Shown: positions 10,967 to 19,911 of the stretch, piece after piece
Position numbering within the stretch: position 1 is the stretch's first letter
Layout of the letters: every line of letters begins with the position of its first letter
NCBI RefSeq assembly: GCF_000014425.1
Contig: NC_008530.1
Span: 1,302,001-1,366,000 of the forward strand
Direction: 5' to 3'
Length of the DNA stretch: 64,000 bases
DNA from: Lactobacillus gasseri ATCC 33323 = JCM 1131
GTDB lineage: Bacteria; Bacillota; Bacilli; Lactobacillales; Lactobacillaceae
Position numbers and translations under genes: made by a program
The notes under the pieces: model-generated
The model's input: the letters and a program-made list of their open reading frames with translations, nothing else
Told to the model about the DNA's origin: nothing
Database searches by the model: none

Positions 10967-10995
10967 ATTTTACTACAGCGAACGTATTTTCGCAC
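10967..10995 (-). promoter_or_regulatory. uvrB promoter region with LexA/DinR-type SOS box
   Basis: CGAACGTATTTTCG (10979-10992) matches the Gram-positive SOS consensus CGAACRNRYGTTYG at all but one position. On the minus strand a possible -10 TAAAAT (10967-10972) lies 17 bases from a weak -35 GTGCGA (10990-10995), so the box would occupy the spacer. LexA-type repression of uvrBA is inferred. Confidence 0.6.
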
Positions 10996-11005
10996 TATTT
11001 TTGCA

Positions 11006-12730
11006 TTACTTTAATAAATTTGCTAATGCATCTTGATATTCTTCAGCTGCTTTTTCTGCAGTTTCAATATCCTTCTTATTTACACCAACATAAGCCTTAA
11101 TTACAGGTTCAGTTCCTGATGGACGAAGAGCAACCCAAGTTTCATCATCTAAGAAGTACTTTAAGACATTAGATTTAGGAAATCCAGTTAATGGTGTCTT
11201 CTTATCGCCTTCAATGGTTTCTTGAGTTTCAAAGTCTTGGATCTTAACAACTTTGGCACCATTAATTTCAGTTAAGTGTTCTTTACGCAATTTACTCATT
11301 AATTCAGCCATCTTCTTTTGGCCACCAATACCTGGCATTTCAATGGCCTTGGTGATTTCGTAAGCTACACCATACTTTTGCCAAATTTCTTGCAAGCCAT
11401 CAAAAACAGTCATGCCTTTAGATGCATAGTAACTTGCCACTTCTGCAAACATCAATGCACCTTGCATAGCATCTTTGTCTCTGGCAAATGGTTTGAATAA
11501 GTAACCGTAACTTTCTTCAAAGCCCATTAAGAATTTACCGTCATTTTCTTTATTCATGCGGTCAACTTCTTCACCAATGTACTTGAATCCAGTTAAGACA
11601 TGCTTGGTCTTAATCCCAAAGTCATCAGCGATCTTAAATGGAAGTGCACTAGAAACTACTGAAGTTACTAATTCATAATCAGGTGATAAAGTTCCGTTTT
11701 CTTTCATGTGAACTAATAAGTAGTATGCCATTAAAGTAGCAATTTGATTACCAGTTAAAACTTGGAAATCACCATCTGATTTTCTAACAGCAGCACCCAT
11801 TCTATCAGCATCTGGGTCGGTTGCAATAATAACATTTGCATCTACTTCATTAGCTAACTTAAAGCCTGGTTCAAACACATCACGGTATTCAGGATTTGGC
11901 TTAATAGTTGTAGGAAATTCAGGATCAATAATTGATTGACTTGGAACTGGAATTACATTATCAAAACCGCCTTGTCTGAATGCGCGATCGTAGAGCATCT
12001 TACCAGTACCATGCAATGGAGTATAAATAATCTTTAGCTTATCAGCGTTAGCTTTAACCATTTCAGGATCAACAGTAACATCCTTCAAATGAGCTAAGTA
12101 AGCTTCATCCACATCTTCACCAATTAATTGTAATGTACCATTAGCACGTAATTCTTCTACTGGAGCAGCTTTAACACCAAAAATATCATCAACTTTTTGA
12201 GCGTAAGCAAACAAACGATCGGCGTTTTCTGGAGCCATTTGAGCACCATCTTCACCATATACCTTGTAGCCGTTATATTGCTTAGCATTATGCGAAGCAG
12301 TGATATTAATTCCAGCAAAAGTATTTAAATGACGAACAGCAAATGACAATTCAGGGGTTGGTCTTAAATCATCAAATAAGTAAACATGAATTCCATGTGC
12401 ACCTAAAATACGAGCAGCATGCTCAGCAAACTCCCTTGAGTGATAACGTGAATCAAAAGAAATTGCGACACCACGTTTTTTAGCTTCTTCACCATTTTCG
12501 TCAATTAATCTGGCAAGACCTTCGGTTACTCTTCCCACAGTAAACAAGTTAATTCTGTTAGTACCTGGTTCAAGCCGGCCTCTCATCCCAGCAGTACCAA
12601 AATTAATATCTTGTCCGAAAGCATCTTCAATCCACTTTTCATCTTTACCTAATTTGTCTAATTGATCTTTTAAATAATCAGGTAAATTATTTGCATTAGT
12701 CCATTGACTATAAATTTCTTTTGCGTTCAT
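11006..12730 (-). CDS. pgm: Alpha-phosphoglucomutase / phosphomannomutase
   Basis: A 574-residue phosphohexomutase. The catalytic phosphoserine loop ITASHN is near residue 143, the metal loop DPDADRMG near 304, the sugar loop GFEESYG near 400 and the phosphate-binding loop RPSGTEP near 536. It interconverts glucose 1-phosphate and glucose 6-phosphate, so it links the Leloir pathway and UDP-glucose synthesis to glycolysis. It lies downstream of galKTM on the same strand after a 168-base gap that includes its own leader. GAGGAAATT precedes the ATG. Confidence 0.95.
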   Translation of the reverse strand: MNAKEIYSQWTNANNLPDYLKDQLDKLGKDEKWIEDAFGQDINFGTAGMRGRLEPGTNRINLFTVGRVTEGLARLIDENGEEAKKRGVAISFDSRYHSREFAEHAARILGAHGIHVYLFDDLRPTPELSFAVRHLNTFAGINITASHNAKQYNGYKVYGEDGAQMAPENADRLFAYAQKVDDIFGVKAAPVEELRANGTLQLIGEDVDEAYLAHLKDVTVDPEMVKANADKLKIIYTPLHGTGKMLYDRAFRQGGFDNVIPVPSQSIIDPEFPTTIKPNPEYRDVFEPGFKLANEVDANVIIATDPDADRMGAAVRKSDGDFQVLTGNQIATLMAYYLLVHMKENGTLSPDYELVTSVVSSALPFKIADDFGIKTKHVLTGFKYIGEEVDRMNKENDGKFLMGFEESYGYLFKPFARDKDAMQGALMFAEVASYYASKGMTVFDGLQEIWQKYGVAYEITKAIEMPGIGGQKKMAELMSKLRKEHLTEINGAKVVKIQDFETQETIEGDKKTPLTGFPKSNVLKYFLDDETWVALRPSGTEPVIKAYVGVNKKDIETAEKAAEEYQDALANLLK

Positions 12731-12854
12731 AATTTCCTCTTTACGTAAATTTTATGGTTTCATCTGCTATTTTAACGCAAGTTATAATGAAATTGCTATC
12801 ATAATTAACAATTTAATTATTCTGCTCGCAAAAGATCTAACACTCCTTTTCTAT

Positions 12855-12899
12855 TCAATATTAAAAAAATATCCTATCAATATTAAAAAAATATCCTAT
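12855..12899. repeat. 22-base tandem duplication after galM
   Basis: The unit TCAATATTAAAAAAATATCC plus TA occurs twice in tandem (12855-12876 and 12877-12898). It starts directly downstream of the galM stop codon (12899-12901), in the galM-pgm gap. No function is evident. Confidence 0.85.
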
Positions 12900-13885
12900 T
12901 AACTAAAGTTCCAGTTAATCTTTCGCTCAAACTCTTCATAAGGAAGTAGAGTGATTTCACCTAAGTTTATTCCCTCTGCTGGTGGACATTGTGCTTCTAA
13001 AGTAATTCCGTCATATTGACCAATATTATTTGCAATACCAGTATGATTAAAGTGGTTAGCTGTATAGGTGACAATTGCAGGAGCATTAGTTGTCATAACC
13101 ATTTTATGTTTATCAGATGTTAAAATTGCTGCTGGTTGCATCCCATTTAAGATAAAAGGATGATCTAAGCCATTGCGTAATTTAATTTGACTATCATCAC
13201 TACCTAAAGTTTCAGCTATTTTTTTACCTTGGCGAAAATCAAAAACCGTATTTTCAACACTTTGCATTCCTTGATTTGGTAGTCCATCTTTACCCACTGG
13301 TAAATAGTAGTCGGCTGCAAGTTGCAAGTTTAAATCAGTTGCTTTTTCACCCAAATTAAAATAGGTATGGTTTGCTGGATTAAAAATAGTCAATTGATCA
13401 CTAACCGCTTCAAGCTTATATGACACATTATTTTTATTATCAAGTTTGTAAGTTACATGCAATTTCATATTGCCAGGATAGCCATTGTCCCCATCTGAAT
13501 CAAAAAGGAAAAGGTCAGCTTGAGACTCCTGATCAGAATTTTTTAATTTAAAATTCCAAACCTTCATATCAGTACCAATACCACCATGAATATGATTTTC
13601 TCCATCATTTTTAGGTAGTTGATAAATATGATTTCCATGCTTCCATTGTCCTAAACGAACACGGCCACAAATTCGGCCAACTGTTCCACCTAGAAAATTT
13701 CTTTCTTTTGAATAATCTTCTGGACTATTTAATGACAAAATCATATTTTCGCTATTAAGTAGAACTTTTTCTAAAGTTGCTCCGTAATTAAGAAGCTTAA
13801 CTTTCATCCCATGATCATTTTCTAGGCTAATCTCGCATAGGTCTTGCCCATCTTTTACACCATATTTTATAAAACTTGTTTTCAC
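12899..13885 (-). CDS. galM: Aldose 1-epimerase (mutarotase)
   Basis: A 328-residue galactose mutarotase-fold protein. Conserved motifs include NYGAT near residue 33, GRICGRV near 70, the substrate-binding NHIHGG near 97 and NHTYFNLGE near 167, and a late glutamate in TLEAQCPP. It converts beta-galactose to the alpha form used by GalK. It starts with GTG one base after the galT stop; GAGGT inside the galT end serves as ribosome site. It is the last gene of galK-galT-galM. Confidence 0.95.
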   Translation of the reverse strand: MKTSFIKYGVKDGQDLCEISLENDHGMKVKLLNYGATLEKVLLNSENMILSLNSPEDYSKERNFLGGTVGRICGRVRLGQWKHGNHIYQLPKNDGENHIHGGIGTDMKVWNFKLKNSDQESQADLFLFDSDGDNGYPGNMKLHVTYKLDNKNNVSYKLEAVSDQLTIFNPANHTYFNLGEKATDLNLQLAADYYLPVGKDGLPNQGMQSVENTVFDFRQGKKIAETLGSDDSQIKLRNGLDHPFILNGMQPAAILTSDKHKMVMTTNAPAIVTYTANHFNHTGIANNIGQYDGITLEAQCPPAEGINLGEITLLPYEEFERKINWNFS

Positions 13886-13886
13886 T

Positions 13887-15356
13887 TTATTTGTCTACCT
13901 CGCTCACTAAAGCCTTAGTAAAGCTTTGCCAACCAGCTTCTCCATCTTTATTATTTTTAAAGACACCAGCGCATTCAAGAACTTGATCAAACACTTCAAC
14001 TAAAGCCTGTTGCAATATGCTATTTACATTCTCTCTAGTAATCTGATGCTCTGCTTTAATTTTCTTAGCCCACTCAAGATGGCTATCAGCTATTTCATTA
14101 TCTTCATTAAGTAAATATTTTTTAACTTCTTCTAGTTCTTTCTTAAGTCTTCCTGGTAGAATGGCCCTTCCCATAACTTCGATTAAGCCAATATTTTCTT
14201 TCTTAATGTGCCAAAGCTCAGCATGCGGGTGAAAAATTCCTAATGGATATTTATCACTAGTATTGTTATCACGAAGAACTAAATCTAAAACGAAATCTTC
14301 TCCTTCACGATGCATAATTGGAGTTACTGTATGATGTCTAGTTTCACCATCAAAAGCTTTAATTTGACGATCTTGGTCACTATAGTGATCCCAAAAATCA
14401 ATAATCTTACTGCCCAAATCAATTAAATCTAAAGAATTTTTACTAGTTAAGCGTAAATCACTCATAGGCCAGTCAACTACTCCAGCTTTAACTTCTGGGT
14501 ATTGATCAAAATTAATCACTTTTTTAATTTTCGCCTTCATCATTGGAAAGACATGACGGCCACCTTGATAGTGCTCGTGAGCGAGCATCGAGCCACCAAC
14601 AATTGGCAAATCAGCATTTGAGCCAACAAAATATTCTGGTAGTTGTTTTTCAATATCTACTAAATTAATTAAAGTTTGCTGATTAATTATCATCGGAATA
14701 TGCTTTTGATCTAAGAAAATACAATGTTCATTAAAGTAAGCATATGGTGAATACTGAAAGCCCCACGGACGGCCACCAATCATCATCCGAATTATTCGTA
14801 AATTACTACGTACATTCTTTCCATATCCGCCAACATAACCTTCATTTTCAAGACAAAGTGCACATTGAGGATACTTATTACCAGTACTATGAGCTGCAGC
14901 AGCAATCGCTTTAGGATCCTTTTCAGGTTTTGAAAGATTAATCGTAATTTCTAATTCATGATCCTTAGAGCTCTTTCCTGAAAAGACAATATTTTTAGCG
15001 ATAGCTTCTTTTTTTACGTAATTATTATCAACGCAAAGCTTATAAAACCAATCAGTTGCTGTATTAGCAGATTTTTGCATTTTTTGCCAGAAAATTTCAT
15101 TTACTTTTGAAGGCGTTGGCGTCTTTAAATCATATAACTTATCATTCAAAACTTCGCGTGAAGTATTGTCATCAGGGATAATTTTACGATCAACAGCCAT
15201 TTGAACAAGTTGTTTTACTGACGATTGTTTTCCATCATATTCTTGATCATCATCGCCTACTAAAGCCTTGATCTTATTAATTACATATACACGATCTAAT
15301 TCTTTATATGCTCCACTCGCAATGACTTCATCTGCAAATTTTTCAATAATCTTCAT
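13887..15356 (-). CDS. galT: UDP-glucose--hexose-1-phosphate uridylyltransferase (class II GalT)
   Basis: A 489-residue GalT of the Firmicutes class II type, clearly longer than the enterobacterial enzyme. Family motifs include PQCALCLENEGYVGGYGKN near residue 163 and MLAHEHYQGG near 258. It swaps UMP between UDP-glucose and galactose 1-phosphate, producing UDP-galactose and glucose 1-phosphate. AAGGGG lies 10 bases before the ATG. It sits 18 bases after galK. Confidence 0.96.
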   Translation of the reverse strand: MKIIEKFADEVIASGAYKELDRVYVINKIKALVGDDDQEYDGKQSSVKQLVQMAVDRKIIPDDNTSREVLNDKLYDLKTPTPSKVNEIFWQKMQKSANTATDWFYKLCVDNNYVKKEAIAKNIVFSGKSSKDHELEITINLSKPEKDPKAIAAAAHSTGNKYPQCALCLENEGYVGGYGKNVRSNLRIIRMMIGGRPWGFQYSPYAYFNEHCIFLDQKHIPMIINQQTLINLVDIEKQLPEYFVGSNADLPIVGGSMLAHEHYQGGRHVFPMMKAKIKKVINFDQYPEVKAGVVDWPMSDLRLTSKNSLDLIDLGSKIIDFWDHYSDQDRQIKAFDGETRHHTVTPIMHREGEDFVLDLVLRDNNTSDKYPLGIFHPHAELWHIKKENIGLIEVMGRAILPGRLKKELEEVKKYLLNEDNEIADSHLEWAKKIKAEHQITRENVNSILQQALVEVFDQVLECAGVFKNNKDGEAGWQSFTKALVSEVDK

Positions 15357-15374
15357 TTCTGTAGCCCCTTAAGC

Positions 15375-16544
15375 TTAAATTCTCTTAGTTCCATCTACAA
15401 TTTCTGCATCATAGAAGCTTGCATCGTAACCAACAGCATCACGATAAATTTTTCCAACATTTTGCTTAAACTTTTCAGCTTCATCTTTTTTTACAATTGC
15501 AATGGCACTACCACCAAAGCCGCCACCAATCATTCTGGCACCCAATACACCATCTTGCTTCCAAGCTGCTTCAGCTAAAGTATCAAGTTCTTTACCAGTT
15601 ACTTCGTAGTCGTAATGAAGAGAAATATGGGATGCATTGATTAAACGTCCTAGCTTTTCTAAATCATTATCTTCCATTGCTTTAGTTGCTCTGATAGTTC
15701 TACCATTTTCACTAACAGCATGACGAGCACGTTTTAACTCTGTCTCATCGTTAATTAAGTATGAATACTCATCAAAAGTATTGTCGTCAAGTTCACCTAA
15801 AGCCTTAATATCAAGTTTAGTTTGTAGCTTTGCTAAAGCATTGTGACATTCGCTAACACGATCATTATAGGCAGAATCTGCTAAAGTATGTTCTTTGTTA
15901 GTCGACATAATAATAATTTCGTAGTCACCTAACTTAAGTGGCTTATATTCATACTTCATTGTGTTGCAATCAAGGAAAATAGCACTATCTTTTTTCCCCA
16001 TAATGCATGCAAATTGGTCCATAATTCCTGAGTTTAATCCCACGAATTCATTCTCAGTTTTTTGACCCAGTCTTGCTAAACTAGGGCGATCTACATCTAA
16101 ATCAAATTCATCCTTTAAAATTATCCCCATTAACATTTCAATCGCAGCACTTGAAGATAAGCCTGATCCCGATGGTAAATTAGCTTTAACATATAGGTTA
16201 AAACCATGATTAATCTTTTCTCCATCTTCTCTTTGACGAAGGTAAGTAATCATTCCTTTAAAGTAATTAGCCCAAAAGCGATCATCTTTTTCTACTGAAT
16301 CATCATTTAAATCAAATTCAACAATATCCCCATCGACATTACCTGAATAAAGACGAACTTTATTATCAGTCCTTGGGCCATAAACACCATAAACACCTAA
16401 ACTAATTGCTGCTGGAAAAACATGACCACCATTATAATCGGTGTGTTCTCCGATTACGTTAATCCGACCAGGTGAGAAAAAGACATCTTTTCCTGCTTCA
16501 CCAAATATTTCTTGATAGTCTTTCAGTAATTCATCTTTATTCAT
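15375..16544 (-). CDS. galK: Galactokinase
   Basis: A 389-residue GHMP-family kinase that phosphorylates galactose at C1. The galactokinase signature PGRINVIGEHTDYNGG is at 25-40, the ATP-binding loop PSGSGLSSSAA near 124-134, and motif 3 GGGFGGSAI near 335. I chose ATG at 16544, with GAGGT 7 bases upstream; a start at 16565 lies before that site. It heads galK-galT-galM, behind a promoter with a GalR-type palindrome and a cre site. Confidence 0.97.
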   Translation of the reverse strand: MNKDELLKDYQEIFGEAGKDVFFSPGRINVIGEHTDYNGGHVFPAAISLGVYGVYGPRTDNKVRLYSGNVDGDIVEFDLNDDSVEKDDRFWANYFKGMITYLRQREDGEKINHGFNLYVKANLPSGSGLSSSAAIEMLMGIILKDEFDLDVDRPSLARLGQKTENEFVGLNSGIMDQFACIMGKKDSAIFLDCNTMKYEYKPLKLGDYEIIIMSTNKEHTLADSAYNDRVSECHNALAKLQTKLDIKALGELDDNTFDEYSYLINDETELKRARHAVSENGRTIRATKAMEDNDLEKLGRLINASHISLHYDYEVTGKELDTLAEAAWKQDGVLGARMIGGGFGGSAIAIVKKDEAEKFKQNVGKIYRDAVGYDASFYDAEIVDGTKRI

Positions 16545-16574
16545 AATTTTTACCTCGTAAATCAATTATTTATT

Positions 16575-16588
16575 TGTAATCGTTTTCA
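16575..16588 (-). promoter_or_regulatory. cre site at galK
   Basis: On the minus strand TGAAAACGATTACA matches the catabolite-responsive element consensus TGWAANCGNTNWCA at every defined position. It lies just downstream of the -10, near the expected transcript start, a placement that fits repression by CcpA with HPr-Ser-P. Confidence 0.8.
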
Positions 16589-16594
16589 TTAATG

Positions 16595-16635
16595 ATTATA
16601 AAACTATTTATCAATTTAGTAAATATATTTACTAA
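16595..16635 (-). promoter_or_regulatory. galKTM promoter with GalR-type operator
   Basis: The minus strand reads TTTACT, 17 bases, TATAAT (16623 to 16595). TTAGTAAATATATTTACTAA (16616-16635) is a perfect 20-base palindrome covering the -35. As galR is the adjacent gene, this is the likely GalR operator. Confidence 0.75.
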
Positions 16636-16640
16636 GTTTC

Positions 16641-16676
16641 ATAATAAAAAGTGTATTGACCTATTTCAATACACTT
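16641..16676 (-). terminator. Terminator of galR
   Basis: A 10-bp perfect stem (16649-16658 with 16667-16676) is followed on the minus strand by TTTTTATTAT. The stem takes in part of the galR stop codon (16675-16677). Confidence 0.82.
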
Positions 16677-17676
16677 AGTTAAAGCTCTTTCTTATAATTA
16701 AATTAGTATTCATCGTCACATGAACCTTGGGTAAATCTGAGTTGGTTATTCTCATCAGTAAAACAGAAATAGCTAATTTGCTCAAAGCAGTTTGATCAAT
16801 ATTATATGAAGTAAGCGGTGGTGAAATATATTTTGCTACTTCACTATTATTAATACTAATAATAGCAGTGTCTTTGGGAACCCTAATCCCTACCTCATTA
16901 AAGTATTGTAAAACCCCAACACTTAAGGTATCTGAAGCAATAATAAAGGCATCTGGTAAGTTTTTGCCTAATTTTTTAACTACTTCTTTTGCTAATTGAT
17001 AACCATTCTTTACACTAACAATTCCTTTAGCAAAAACTTCATTTTTTTCTATTCCTTGTGTTTTACAAAATTCTGTAAATGTAATTTCACGAATATCGCG
17101 TTGAGGTTGATGGTCTAAAGTAAAGCTTTCAGCTCCAATATAGCCTAAGTTTGTGTATCCTCGGGCAATTAACTTCTTAATTGCATCTTGTACAGTTAAT
17201 TCAAGATTAGGTTGAACTGAATCAAACAACTGTGGAGCTGGATTAATATCAATAAATACACCACTTGGTAAAACATTGTGCAATCTCTCTAGTTCTTTAT
17301 AGTTAAGTTCAGCTGTACCTACTCCAAGAAAGCCCTGAAAAAGTGAAGCTTGCTTTATCAATTCATCTACTTTCGTAAATAATGTTATCTTAATTTCTTT
17401 TTCTGCAGCTACTTTGCTAATGGCATCACGTAAGAAAGAAAAATATTCATCCTGCAGTTGCTCATTTCCGTTTACACGGTAAAGCACAGCAATTTCTGGT
17501 TTCAGATTATTAACTTTATTACTGTTCTTTTTAAAATATCCCAATTCATTTGCAACCTTTAGAATTTTACTTTTTGTTTCAGAAGTAACTGAAAGACGTG
17601 GATCGTTACTTAATAAACGTGATACAGTTGCTGGGGAAAATCCAGATTTAGCAGCGATTTCTTTAATTGTTGTCAT
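16675..17676 (-). CDS. galR: LacI-family transcriptional regulator, GalR
   Basis: A 333-residue LacI/GalR repressor. The N-terminal helix-turn-helix (about 1-25) contains TTIKEIAAKSGFSPATVSRLL, followed by a hinge near 45-55 and a periplasmic-binding-protein-like sensor domain (about 65-333). It lies between galK (downstream) and galE (divergent), so it most likely represses both and responds to galactose. GGTGG precedes the ATG. The 148-base gap to galE is shared by both promoters. Confidence 0.9.
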   Translation of the reverse strand: MTTIKEIAAKSGFSPATVSRLLSNDPRLSVTSETKSKILKVANELGYFKKNSNKVNNLKPEIAVLYRVNGNEQLQDEYFSFLRDAISKVAAEKEIKITLFTKVDELIKQASLFQGFLGVGTAELNYKELERLHNVLPSGVFIDINPAPQLFDSVQPNLELTVQDAIKKLIARGYTNLGYIGAESFTLDHQPQRDIREITFTEFCKTQGIEKNEVFAKGIVSVKNGYQLAKEVVKKLGKNLPDAFIIASDTLSVGVLQYFNEVGIRVPKDTAIISINNSEVAKYISPPLTSYNIDQTALSKLAISVLLMRITNSDLPKVHVTMNTNLIIRKSFN

Positions 17677-17734
17677 ATGTCCACCACTTTTCTCTATTCA
17701 CAAATACTTTATCACAGTCTTAAGAAATGTGCTA

Positions 17735-17797
17735 TTACTAAATTATTTACTAATTAAATAAACTATTTATTTTCGTGCTATAATGTAATCGATTCCA
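17735..17797 (+). promoter_or_regulatory. galE promoter with partial operator and cre-like site
   Basis: TGCTATAAT (17776-17784) is an extended -10. Upstream, TTACTAAATTATTTACTAA (17735-17753) resembles the galK palindrome with an intact right half and a damaged left half. TGTAATCGATTCCA (17784-17797) matches the cre consensus with one mismatch and overlaps the end of the -10. Confidence 0.6.
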
Positions 17798-17824
17798 AAA
17801 AATAATTAAGTAAAGGAGCACACC

Positions 17825-18817
17825 ATGCGAGTATTAGTTATCGGTGGGGCCGGTTATATCGGCTCTCACGCTGTTAGAAAGTTAATTGAAGAAGGCAACG
17901 ATGTCGTTGTCCTTGATTCTCTCTACACTGGCCACAGAAAGGCTGTTGACAAGAAAGCTAAGTTTTACCAAGGCGATATTGAAGATACTAATTTAGTAAG
18001 CAAGATCTTACGTGATGAAAACATTGATGCTGTAATGCACTTCGCCGCTTACTCATTAGTTCCTGAATCAGTTAAGAAACCATTGAAGTACTACGACAAT
18101 AACGTTTCAGGTATGATTTCTCTTCTGCAAGCAATGGACGACGCTAAAGTTAAGTACTTAGTATTCTCATCTTCTGCTGCAACTTATGGCATTCCAAAGA
18201 CATTGCCAATTACTGAAGATACACCGCTTGATCCAATCAATCCATACGGTGAAACTAAGATGATGATGGAAAAGATTATGCACTGGGCTGACAAGGCTGA
18301 CGGCATTAAGTCAATTGCTCTGCGCTACTTTAATGTGGCTGGCGCTTCAAGCGATGGTTCAATTGGTGAAGACCATGGTCCTGAAACTCACTTAATTCCA
18401 AACATCTTAAAGAGTGCTATTTCTGGTGATGGCAATTTCACTATTTTTGGTGACGACTATGACACTAAAGACGGTACTAATGTCCGCGACTATGTTCAAG
18501 TTGAAGACTTAATTGACGCTCACATCTTAGCACTTAAGCATGTAATGGAAACTAACAAGTCTGATGTCTTTAACTTAGGTACTGCTCAAGGTTACTCAAA
18601 CTTAGAAATCCTTGAAGCTGCTAAGAAAGTTACTGGCATTGACATTCCTTACACTATTGGACCAAGAAGAGGTGGAGATCCTGATTCCTTAGTTGCTGAC
18701 TCAAGCAAGGCTCGTAAAGTCTTAGGCTGGAAGCCAAAGCATGAAAATGTTGACGATGTAATCGCAACTGCTTGGAACTGGCACAAGAGCCACCCAAAGG
18801 GTTACGAAGATAAGTAA
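17825..18817 (+). CDS. galE: UDP-glucose 4-epimerase
   Basis: A 330-residue extended short-chain dehydrogenase. The NAD-binding GGAGYIGSH is at 7-15, and the catalytic residues are the serine of SSSAATYG near 116 with Tyr141 and Lys145 (YGETK). It interconverts UDP-galactose and UDP-glucose, completing the Leloir pathway and supplying UDP-galactose for cell-wall polymers. AAAGGAG precedes the ATG. It is divergent from galR. Its codons end in C or G more often than in the neighbours, as in highly expressed genes. Confidence 0.97.
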   Translation: MRVLVIGGAGYIGSHAVRKLIEEGNDVVVLDSLYTGHRKAVDKKAKFYQGDIEDTNLVSKILRDENIDAVMHFAAYSLVPESVKKPLKYYDNNVSGMISLLQAMDDAKVKYLVFSSSAATYGIPKTLPITEDTPLDPINPYGETKMMMEKIMHWADKADGIKSIALRYFNVAGASSDGSIGEDHGPETHLIPNILKSAISGDGNFTIFGDDYDTKDGTNVRDYVQVEDLIDAHILALKHVMETNKSDVFNLGTAQGYSNLEILEAAKKVTGIDIPYTIGPRRGGDPDSLVADSSKARKVLGWKPKHENVDDVIATAWNWHKSHPKGYEDK

Positions 18818-18854
18818 AGGTAATATTTTATAACACACATTTTTATTTTACATA

Positions 18855-18900
18855 CACAAAAAGCTGTCTATCAATAAATTAACGATAGACAGCTTTTTTT
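18855..18900. terminator. Bidirectional terminator between galE and trxB
   Basis: A 15-bp perfect stem (18858-18872 with 18884-18898), A-rich on the left and T-rich on the right, serves both converging genes. Confidence 0.9.
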
Positions 18901-18904
18901 TGAT

Positions 18905-19840
18905 TTACTTTTCATTTAAGCCTTGGTAGTAATTATATACTTCTTGACCAGCAATACTTCCCTCACCAACTGCAGTTGCAATTTGACGAAGTTCTTTAGC
19001 ACGAACATCACCTAAGGCAAAAATGCCCTTCACTTTAGTACGCATATTGTTATCTGTCAAAATCCAGCCTTGTTCATCTGTAATACCAAGATCTTTAAAA
19101 GCAGCAGTTTGTGGTTGAATACCAACATAGATAAACACCCCAGCAACCTTAACTTCTTTTTCTTCACCAGTTTCTTTATCTTTATATTTGACCGCAGTTA
19201 CTTTATTACTATCGCCGACAATTTCTTCAGTTTGAGCATTCCAGATAAACTTCATTTTATCGTTTTCAAAAGCCTTCTTTTGCAATTCGGCCTTGGCACG
19301 AAGTTGATCACGACGATGAATAACAGTTACAGACTTAGCAGATTGAGCCAAATATAGTCCCTCTTGAATAGCTGAGTCACCACCGCCAATTACTGCAACA
19401 TCTTCGTCTCTAAAGAAAGCAGCATCACAAACAGCACAATAAGATACGCCTTTTCCAGCATATTCTTCTTCTCCTGCAACGCCAAGATGCTTATGAACTG
19501 CTCCGGTTGCAATAACTACTGCAGCCGCTTCATATTCACCTGAATCAGTCTTAATAATCTTTTGATTACCATCCTGCTCAATTTTTTGTACATCGCCATA
19601 AGCAAATTCAGCCCCAGCGTTCATAGCAGTTTGATACATCTTCTCGCCTAATTCAGGACCTTGAATATCAACAAAACCAGGATAATTATCAATACCAGCT
19701 GTATTATTCATCTGACCGCCATAAATTCCGCGATCAAGAATGACAACTTTTAAGTTAGCCCGAGCAGCATATAATGCAGCAGTTAATCCACCAGGACCAG
19801 CTCCAATCACAATTACATCATAATTTTTTCTCTCAGACAT
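18905..19840 (-). CDS. trxB: Thioredoxin-disulfide reductase
   Basis: A 311-residue FAD/NADPH flavoprotein. FAD binding: GAGPGGLTAALYAARA (13-28); redox cysteines Cys135 and Cys138 (CAVC); NADPH-binding GGGDSAIQEG near 152; and C-terminal FAD contact GDVR near 277. It reduces thioredoxin in the cytoplasm and so keeps proteins such as the CxxC regulator Spx reduced. It stands alone, 71 bases from gpsA. Confidence 0.97.
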   Translation of the reverse strand: MSERKNYDVIVIGAGPGGLTAALYAARANLKVVILDRGIYGGQMNNTAGIDNYPGFVDIQGPELGEKMYQTAMNAGAEFAYGDVQKIEQDGNQKIIKTDSGEYEAAAVVIATGAVHKHLGVAGEEEYAGKGVSYCAVCDAAFFRDEDVAVIGGGDSAIQEGLYLAQSAKSVTVIHRRDQLRAKAELQKKAFENDKMKFIWNAQTEEIVGDSNKVTAVKYKDKETGEEKEVKVAGVFIYVGIQPQTAAFKDLGITDEQGWILTDNNMRTKVKGIFALGDVRAKELRQIATAVGEGSIAGQEVYNYYQGLNEK

Positions 19841-19911
19841 ATTTTCGCCTCTATTCTTACTTTTTGTAAGTATATATTACTATGAGAAAATAAAAATTGC
19901 AATCCTTTTGC

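Noticed and set aside
16599-16611. AAAACTATTTAT shared between galK and galE upstream regions as an operator
   Set aside because: It is AT-rich, part of it is the galK -10 on the other strand, and it is oriented differently relative to the two genes.
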